A DNA stretch of 64,000 nucleotides, from positions 101,144 through 165,143 of the forward strand of contig RXJD01000007.1 in the NCBI GenBank assembly GCA_003987775.1, in the 5' to 3' direction. The stretch comes from Mycobacterium sp. (lineage in GTDB: Bacteria > Actinomycetota > Actinomycetes > Mycobacteriales > Mycobacteriaceae). The notes beneath the pieces are model-generated. The model did not search any database. It was not told the origin of the DNA and saw only the letters and a list, made by a program, of their open reading frames with translations. The stretch's first letter is position 1. Each line of letters starts with the position of its first letter. Position numbers and translations under genes: made by a program. This document shows, one piece after another, positions 54,515 to 64,000 of this stretch.

Positions 54515-55960
54515 TTACAGGGCCAGCCCCGAATACATCACCCCGGTGGGGTCGTATTGCTGCCGTACGGACGCCAGCCGCGCCAGATTCGACCCGAAGT
54601 ACCGTGCCGCCGGGGTGTTCGGTTCCAGATAGTTCACGTAGCCACCGGCCGAAACCTGTTGCACCGTCGTGTGCGCGGTGGCCACCCAGGTGCTGGCCGT
54701 CGAGGTCTGGCCGCTGCCGTTCTCGACGTACCACTGCGCGACGGCGGCATGGCGCCGCCACGGGAAGGCGGACCCGTCGGGGTCCACGTCGCCGACCGCC
54801 CCGCTCAACGTGTCGACGATCACCGACGCCCGCCCCCCGGCCGGCGGCCACTTCCCGAGGGCAGCCACAATCGCTTGCGCCGCAGCCGAATTCATGGTGC
54901 CGATGACGTCAGACCCGGCGACGAAGCCGCGCGGCGAGCTCGACGCGCTGCCGCCGGCGAGATACATCACCAAGTCCATGTGCGTCATCGTCTTGTGCTC
55001 GGTCGCGGTCGGCTGCGCGCCCACCGCCGACTGGATCGCCGAGGCGACCGCCTGACCCGAGCCGGCCGGGCAGGTCGCCAGCACGTGGCAGCTTCCCTCG
55101 GTCCCGTTGACCGACAGGTCGACCAGCCCCCAGGTGTTGCGGTCGGCGGCAGCGAGCCAGGTCTGCCACCCGGTCAGCACCTGCGCGCCAGCCGCGGGAG
55201 CGAAATCCACCCGCACCACGTCGGAGTCGGCGACCGGGAACGTGGAGAACGTCATCGACGTCGTCACGCCGAAGTTGCCACCACCACCACCGCGCAGGGC
55301 CCAGAACAGGTCGGGGTGATCCTCGGCCGACGCGGTGACCGTCTCACCGCTGGGCAACACCACCGAAGCCGAACGCAGCGCGTCGCAGGTCAAACCGGCG
55401 TGCCGGGAGTCGGCCCCCATACCGCCGCCCAGCGTCAGGCCCGCGGCGCCCACGGTGGGGCAGCTGCCGGTGGGAATCGCCCGGCCGGCCGACGCCAGCG
55501 CCTGGTGCACCGCGTACAGGGTCGTCGCGGCCGGCACCGTGACCGTGCCGTTGGCGCTGTCGACGTTCACCCCGCCGGTCAGGCCGCGCAGGTCCAGGAC
55601 CATGGCGCCGGTGGCGGTCGATGCGCCCGTGTAGGAGTGCCCGCCGCCGCGGGGGGCCACTTTGAGTTTGTTGGCAGTGGCGAACGCCAGCGCCTTCGCC
55701 ACGTCGGATGGCGAGGTGACCACCACGATCGCCGCCGGCGCGGCGGCGTTGTAGTTCGAGTTGAAGACCTGTTTGCCGGTAGTGAAGGCGGCGCCGTCGG
55801 CGGGCAGCAGCACCTTGCCCCCGATCGAGGAGGCCAGGCTGCTCCAGGCGCCGGTCGGTTCCGCCCACGCCTGGGGCCGCGATACTCCGAACAGAGCCGA
55901 ACCCGCCAGCGCCCCGGCGGCGCCGCGCAGAAAAGCCTGACGAGAAATCATGAGCCGCAT
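54515..55960 (-). CDS. FAD-dependent oxidase, BBE type, exported
   Basis: A 481-residue flavoprotein of the berberine-bridge-enzyme/6-hydroxynicotine-oxidase family. The FAD-binding PCMH domain has APRGGGHSYTG (His108) and PTGSCPTVGAAGLTLGGGMG (Cys167), the two residues that bind FAD covalently in bicovalent members. A C-terminal BBE segment is visible (YVNYLEPNTPAARYFGSNLARLASVRQQYDP). The N-terminus (SRQAFLRGAAGALAGSALFG) is Tat-like but has Arg-Gln instead of Arg-Arg. Substrate is unknown; relatives oxidise sugars, alcohols or alkaloids. ATG 55951 is an alternative start. Confidence 0.88.
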   Translation of the reverse strand: MRLMISRQAFLRGAAGALAGSALFGVSRPQAWAEPTGAWSSLASSIGGKVLLPADGAAFTTGKQVFNSNYNAAAPAAIVVVTSPSDVAKALAFATANKLKVAPRGGGHSYTGASTATGAMVLDLRGLTGGVNVDSANGTVTVPAATTLYAVHQALASAGRAIPTGSCPTVGAAGLTLGGGMGADSRHAGLTCDALRSASVVLPSGETVTASAEDHPDLFWALRGGGGGNFGVTTSMTFSTFPVADSDVVRVDFAPAAGAQVLTGWQTWLAAADRNTWGLVDLSVNGTEGSCHVLATCPAGSGQAVASAIQSAVGAQPTATEHKTMTHMDLVMYLAGGSASSSPRGFVAGSDVIGTMNSAAAQAIVAALGKWPPAGGRASVIVDTLSGAVGDVDPDGSAFPWRRHAAVAQWYVENGSGQTSTASTWVATAHTTVQQVSAGGYVNYLEPNTPAARYFGSNLARLASVRQQYDPTGVMYSGLAL

Positions 55961-56166
55961 TGTTAATCGGCGCGGCATCGAACGCGGCCCGCCGCCGACG
56001 TGTCGGCGCACAGCGTGACGTTATTGTGTCCGTTGCGGCGGCAAAACGCCGGTCCTGCCAAACCTTTACGCCATCGTGTCCTGAATGAGACTGTGGGAGA
56101 CGAAGGTTCGAGAGGTCGCTTGAGTGCCAGTGAGGGTGCTCTCCAACAATCCTGAGGGAGCCCAGC

Positions 56167-56598
56167 ATGCAGCCATGGCGTCACCAACCCCTGACCGTTC
56201 GACTACTGGCGGGATCGGCAGCTCTGCTGGCCGCAGGCGCGGTGTTCGCCGCCCCGGCCGAGGCCAGCCCCGTCGACGACGCGTTCATCACCGCGCTGAG
56301 CAACGCCGGCATCAACTACGGCGATCCGCTGAACGCCGAAAACCTGGGCAAGTCGGTCTGTCCGATCCTGGCCCAGCCCGGTGGGTCGTTCAACACGGCC
56401 GCTTCCCGCGTTTTCGCCAGCCAGAGCGGGATGTCGCCGGAAATGGCCGGGATGTTCACCACCATCGCGATTCAGATGTACTGCCCGTCGGTGATGGCCG
56501 ATGTCGCCAGCGGCAAGATGCCGGGTGCGCTGCAGCAGATCCCGGGCGTCGGAAGCATTCCGGGCCTGGCCAATATCCCGGGGATGCCCGGGAATTAA
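56167..56598 (+). CDS. Secreted DUF732-type protein (Rv3354-like)
   Basis: A 143-residue exported protein. A signal peptide (1 to ~37) ends in VFAAPAEA, and the mature DUF732-type domain begins SPVDDAFITALSNAGINYGDPL, with two cysteines (SVCPIL and MYCPSV) set for one disulfide and a Gly/Pro tail (IPGLANIPGMPGN). The function of the family is unknown. Its stop overlaps that of the convergent DUF3017 gene by 4 bp. Rv3354 and Rv3355c lie in the same arrangement. Confidence 0.9.
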   Translation: MQPWRHQPLTVRLLAGSAALLAAGAVFAAPAEASPVDDAFITALSNAGINYGDPLNAENLGKSVCPILAQPGGSFNTAASRVFASQSGMSPEMAGMFTTIAIQMYCPSVMADVASGKMPGALQQIPGVGSIPGLANIPGMPGN

Positions 56599-56888
56599 CC
56601 AGTCCCCAGCGGGTCGATCGTCCACGCGACGTAGACCATCGCCGCACCCACCGACGCGGTGGTGAGGAAGTCGGTTCCCCGGCTGCGCACCACCAGCAGA
56701 CCGGCCCGCTCGTCGGGAAGGGCCAGCCGCAGCGCGGCGGCCACCCCGACACCGATGCCGATCAGCAGCGAGCCGCGGCGCCAGAAGTTGGCGCCCGCCA
56801 GCACGAAGGCCACCAGGAAAATCAGCCCGACGAGCAGGATCGGCCACTGGGCGCGCACCGCGCGCCCCACAATGGCCCGAACCGTCAT
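56595..56888 (-). CDS. DUF3017 membrane protein (Rv3355c-like)
   Basis: A 97-residue protein with three predicted membrane helices (PILLVGLIFLVAFVLAGANFW, SLLIGIGVGVAAALRLAL, TTASVGAAMVYVAWTI). Small, conserved in actinobacteria next to folD, function unknown. ATG 56888 gives the expected length; GTG 56894 is an alternative. Starts 7 bp downstream of the folD stop, so it is in the folD operon. Confidence 0.88.
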   Translation of the reverse strand: MTVRAIVGRAVRAQWPILLVGLIFLVAFVLAGANFWRRGSLLIGIGVGVAAALRLALPDERAGLLVVRSRGTDFLTTASVGAAMVYVAWTIDPLGTG

Positions 56889-56895
56889 CGGCACG

Positions 56896-57741
56896 TCACC
56901 GCCGTTCGGCCAGCTCGACGACGTTGGTCAGCAGAAAGGCACGGGTCAGCGGGCCGACGCCGCCGGGATTCGGTGAGATGTGGCCGGCGACCTCCCACAC
57001 GTCGGGATGCACATCGCCGGTGAGCTTGCCGTCGACCCTGCTGACGCCGACGTCGACGACGGCAGCCCCCGGGCGGACCATGTCCGCGGTCAGCATATGC
57101 GGCACCCCGACGCCGGCGACGATGATGTCGGCCTGCCGAGTGAACGCGGGCAGATCGCGGGTTCCGGTGTGGCACAACGTGACTGTGGCGTTCTCGGAGC
57201 GACGGGTGAGCAGCAGCCCCAACGGCCGGCCCACCGTCACACCGCGCCCGATGACCACCACGTGCGCCCCGGCGATCGGCACGTCGTAGCGCCGCAGCAG
57301 GTGCACGATGCCGCGCGGGGTGCACGGCAGCGGCGCCGGCATGTTGAGCACCAGCCGGCCCAGGTTGGTGGGGTGCAGGCCGTCGGCGTCCTTGTCGGGG
57401 TCGACCCGCTCGAGCGCCGCGTTCTCGTCCAGGTGCTTGGGCAGCGGCAGCTGCACGATGTACCCGGTGCACTCGGGGTTGGCGTTGAGCTCGTCGATGG
57501 TCTCGTTCAGCGTTTCGGCCGAGATGTCGGCGGGCAGGTCGCGCCGCAGCGAGGTGATGCCCACCTTCGCGCAGTCGGCGTGCTTGCCGCGGACGTAGGC
57601 CTGCGACCCCGGATCGTCTCCGACCAGGATGGTGCCGAGCCCGGGCGTGCGGCCCGCGGCCGTCAAGGCGGCCACTCGCTTGGTCAGGTCGACGAAGATC
57701 TCGTCGCGGGTGGCCTTGCCGTCCAGCGTGATTGCGCCCAC
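56896..57741 (-). CDS. folD: Methylene-THF dehydrogenase/cyclohydrolase
   Basis: A 281-residue bifunctional folate enzyme interconverting methylene-, methenyl- and formyl-tetrahydrofolate. Signature blocks: [18 protein letters not shown] with catalytic Tyr and Lys, [25 protein letters not shown], the NADP site [15 protein letters not shown], and [13 protein letters not shown]. It starts with GTG at 57741. Matches Rv3356c in length and sequence. Confidence 0.95.
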   Translation of the reverse strand: MGAITLDGKATRDEIFVDLTKRVAALTAAGRTPGLGTILVGDDPGSQAYVRGKHADCAKVGITSLRRDLPADISAETLNETIDELNANPECTGYIVQLPLPKHLDENAALERVDPDKDADGLHPTNLGRLVLNMPAPLPCTPRGIVHLLRRYDVPIAGAHVVVIGRGVTVGRPLGLLLTRRSENATVTLCHTGTRDLPAFTRQADIIVAGVGVPHMLTADMVRPGAAVVDVGVSRVDGKLTGDVHPDVWEVAGHISPNPGGVGPLTRAFLLTNVVELAERR

Positions 57742-57810
57742 GCCAGACAGTCTGACATGCCCGCAGCGCGGCCCCGCCGCACCCAAGGTCGCCGGTGTTG
57801 CGATCACGAT

Positions 57811-57816
57811 TAGGCT
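57811..57816 (+). promoter_or_regulatory. Predicted -10 element of the OYE-like gene (leaderless)
   Basis: TAGGCT ends 6 nt before the ATG at 57823 with no ribosome site; this fits a leaderless mRNA. Confidence 0.5.
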
Positions 57817-57822
57817 GCCTAT

Positions 57823-59015
57823 ATGTCTGCAGCCCCAGACGTCTTGAGCCCCGCCAAACTCGGTCCGCTGACCCTTCGAAACCGGACCATCAAGTCCGCG
57901 ACATTCGAAGCCCGCACGCCGAATGCGCTGGTGACCGACGATCTCATCGAGTACCACCGCAAACCCGCCGCCGGTGGCGTCGGCATGACCACCGTCGCCT
58001 ACTGCGCCGTCTCGCAGGGCGGCCGCACCGAAGGCAACGGCATCTGGATGCGGCCCGAGGCGGTACCGGGCTTCCGGCGCCTCACCGACGCCATCCACGC
58101 CGAAGGCGCAGCCGTCAGCGCCCAGATCGGCCACGCCGGCCCCGTCGCCAACGCCCGCAGCAACGGAGCGACCGCCCTTGCCCCGGTGCGCTTCTTCAAC
58201 CCGATCGGCATGCGTTTCGCCAAGAAGGCGAGCGCCGACGACATCGACGATGTGCTGGCCGATCACGCCAAAGCGGCCCGCTTCGCCGTGGAGGCCGGCT
58301 TCGACGCCGTCGAAATCCATCTGGGCCACAACTACCTGGCGAGTGCCTTCCTGTCTCCGCTGATCAACCGCCGCACCGACGAGTTCGGCGGGTCGCTGGC
58401 CAATCGCGCCAAGGTGGCCCGCGGGCTGGTGATGGCCGTGCGCCGCGCCGTCGACCAGGGCCCGCGGCAGATCGCGGTCACCGCCAAGCTGAACATGTCC
58501 GACGGCGTGCGTGGCGGCATCTCCCACGAGGAGTCGCTGACCACGGCCCGATGGCTGGAGGAGGACGGCGGGCTGGACGCGATCGAGCTGACCGCGGGCA
58601 GTTCACTGGTCAACCCGATGTACCTGTTCCGCGGCGACGCGCCGCTCAAGGAGTTCGCCGGCGCCTTCAAGCCACCGCTGCGCTGGGGCATGCGGATGAC
58701 GGGCACCAAGTTCCTGCGCGAATACCCCTACAAAGAGGCGTATCTGCTGGACGAGGCCAAGCTGTTCCGCGCCGAGTTGAAGCTGCCGCTGATCCTGCTC
58801 GGCGGCATCACCAACCGCGAGACAATGGACCTGGCGATGGCCGAGGGCTTCGACTTTGTCGCGATGGGCCGGGCGCTGCTGGCCGAACCGGACCTGATCA
58901 ACCGGATCGCCCGCGACGGCGCGAGCGTCCGGTCGGCCTGTACACACTGCAACCGGTGCATGCCCACCATCTACAGCCGCACCCGCTGCGTGGTCACCGG
59001 AGAGCCGGACACGCG

Positions 59016-59019
<4 letters not shown>
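57823..59019 (+). CDS. NADH:flavin oxidoreductase, old yellow enzyme family (Rv3359-like)
   Basis: A 398-residue FMN (beta/alpha)8-barrel. Substrate-site HLGHNYL (His and Asn), [10 protein letters not shown], the HAGP block early on, and the FMN phosphate region [16 protein letters not shown] are visible. The C-terminus is [17 protein letters not shown]: four Cys in the CxxCxxC-x10-C spacing used for a [4Fe-4S] cluster in 2,4-dienoyl-CoA reductase and TMADH, but the extra nucleotide-binding domains of those enzymes are absent. Physiological substrate unknown. From memory H37Rv has a toxin-antitoxin pair between folD and this gene; none is present here. Confidence 0.9.
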
Positions 59020-62882
<3,863 letters not shown>

Positions 62883-62909
62883 CGAGATACCTCCTTTGAC
62901 GCGACGGGC

Positions 62910-64000
62910 TTAGGACGGCCCGATGCCGGTGAACAGCCAGCCCGCGAGTTGTCGGCCGACGTTGGCAAACCCGGAGTCGAAGGCCGCAGCGATGAGGCCG
63001 AGGGTGCCGGTGTTGAACGCCCCCGAGAGGCCCGCGCCGCGGTTGAGGATGCCGGACAGCTGCGTGCCGAAGTTGTAGAAACCCGAGGCGGCGCCCAGCG
63101 ACACGTCGGACATGGCGTTGTACCAGCCGGACATGCCAGTGCCGGTGTTCCAGTACCCCGAGCCGCCGCCCCCGCCGGCGTTGAAGAAGCCCGACGAGGC
63201 CCCGGTGGTGGTGTTCAGGAAGCCGGGTGTGCCACCGAACCCGACGATGGGCACGTTGACGGGGCCGAGCGCGCTGTCCAGATGCAGGTCGAGCGGAATC
63301 CGGTCGATGACGACCAGCGGCGGGATGTCGATCGCCGGGATGGCATTGGACAGGCTGAGCCCCAGCGGAAGCTGAGGGATCGCACCGCCGGGGACGGTGA
63401 TTCCCGGAATGGTCAGCGACAGCGGCAGGCCGATGCTGACTGGATCCAGCGGGATGGTGAAGCCCGGGAAGTCGATCGTCGCGGAGTCCCAGGCCACGGC
63501 GGTGATGGTGAATCCCTTTGCGGTGGAGGTCGATCCGCCGGGACTGGCCGTCACGACCTTGATCGGTGGTAGGTAGCTGGGCGTCAGCCACACGTCCGAC
63601 ATCGATCCGGAGGTGCTGGTGACGTCGCCGATGGTGACGGGCCCCAGGATCAGGCCGGGGGTGGTGAGGGAGAAGGGTTCGACGGTGATCGAGCCGATGT
63701 CGATGGTGGGGTTGACGCCCAGGTGGATGGTGGGGATGTCGAAGGAGGGGATCGGCACCGGGCCGATGCCCCCGGCGGCGGTGATGCCCCACGGGATCGG
63801 CGGGATGTAGATGTGCGGCAGGACGGTGATGGGACCGATGCCCCCGATGACGTCGGCGGCCACGAGGGGGAATTGCGGAAGGGTGTAGTCGAGCGAGTAA
63901 CCGATCAGGCCCTGGTATTCGCCGCGCCACAGGATGCCGTTGCTGTAGTTGCCGCTGATGAAGGCCCCGGTGTTGACGCTGCCGGAGTTGGCGAACCCGG
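62910..64000 (-). CDS. PPE family protein, MPTR subfamily, C-terminal part (5' end outside window)
   Basis: At least 363 residues of a PPE-MPTR protein; the frame is open through the right edge, where the coding sequence reads GFANSGSVNTGAFISGNYSNG. Then comes LWRGEYQGLIGYSLDYTLP followed by ~220 residues of hydrophobic beta-type sequence (IPPIPWGIT, IPSFDIPTIHLG), and finally NTGTGMSGWYN/NRGAGLSGAFNTG repeats. Both are typical of long MPTR PPE proteins. The N-terminal PPE domain lies outside. Upstream gene of the PE_PGRS operon. Confidence 0.92.
   Translation of the reverse strand, partial: GFANSGSVNTGAFISGNYSNGILWRGEYQGLIGYSLDYTLPQFPLVAADVIGGIGPITVLPHIYIPPIPWGITAAGGIGPVPIPSFDIPTIHLGVNPTIDIGSITVEPFSLTTPGLILGPVTIGDVTSTSGSMSDVWLTPSYLPPIKVVTASPGGSTSTAKGFTITAVAWDSATIDFPGFTIPLDPVSIGLPLSLTIPGITVPGGAIPQLPLGLSLSNAIPAIDIPPLVVIDRIPLDLHLDSALGPVNVPIVGFGGTPGFLNTTTGASSGFFNAGGGGGSGYWNTGTGMSGWYNAMSDVSLGAASGFYNFGTQLSGILNRGAGLSGAFNTGTLGLIAAAFDSGFANVGRQLAGWLFTGIGPS

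Noticed and set aside
52172-55966. 1264-codon open frame antisense to the kinase-WD40 protein and FAD oxidase
   Set aside because: No recognisable domain, crosses two real genes, Arg/Gln-rich shadow composition typical of high-GC antisense frames.

Overview
The window is high-GC DNA from a slow-growing Mycobacterium. The evidence is the dense set of PE/PPE/PE_PGRS genes, the many ATGA/GTGA stop-start overlaps, the leaderless promoters, and a gene order that follows M. tuberculosis H37Rv from about Rv3305c to Rv3359 (compared from memory). Abundant PE_PGRS genes point to the M. kansasii/M. marinum/M. tuberculosis side of the genus rather than M. avium; the species cannot be named from the sequence alone.

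Layout. 1-3 kb: end of a zinc-type alcohol dehydrogenase, then the M20 amidohydrolase pair amiA1/amiB1. 3.3-5.8 kb: inserted PPE-MPTR gene and a secreted cutinase. 5.8-11.2 kb: deoD, pmmB, upp, sapM and an Rv3311-like acidic protein. 11.2-15.4 kb: two small PE proteins with hydrophobic tails, an alpha/beta hydrolase and a PE_PGRS. 15.5-21.9 kb: the add-deoA-cdd nucleoside salvage operon, divergent from sdhCDAB. 21.9-29.9 kb: accessory block holding a pseudokinase-kinase-NHL receptor, an SCO6745-family protein, a condensation-domain fragment, a CxxC carboxymuconolactone-decarboxylase-like protein, a Met/Gly-rich exported protein, a PE-hydrolase fusion, sigJ and the wreck of a LuxR-type regulator. 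29.9-36.4 kb: class III aminotransferase, a YqhA/P450/cupin operon, and a VIT-VWA/MerR operon with a clear palindromic operator. 36.5-45.2 kb: dacB1, sugI, a PGRS-like micro-ORF, nagA, an NTF2-like protein, two tandem YihY/BrkB membrane proteins, trpS and a hydrolase. 45.2-48.7 kb: SAM-IV riboswitch, metC, metX and a methyltransferase. 48.7-54.4 kb: two AhpD-like proteins and a 1587-residue kinase-STAND-WD40 protein. 54.5-64 kb: FAD oxidase, Rv3354/Rv3355c-like genes, folD, an old-yellow-enzyme homologue, a very large PE_PGRS and the 3' part of a PPE-MPTR gene.

How the genes fit together. deoD, pmmB, upp, add, deoA and cdd form a nearly complete nucleoside and pentose-phosphate salvage set around the second succinate dehydrogenase. 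metC and metX make homocysteine under SAM control. The accessory genes between conserved blocks are mostly surface or secreted (PE/PPE, cutinase, PE-hydrolase) or sensory (two large PknD-like kinases, MerR, SigJ). The two unusual kinases are the best candidates for something poorly described: one carries a degenerate kinase domain in front of a complete one, and the other joins a kinase to a STAND ATPase and 14 WD40 repeats across one membrane segment.
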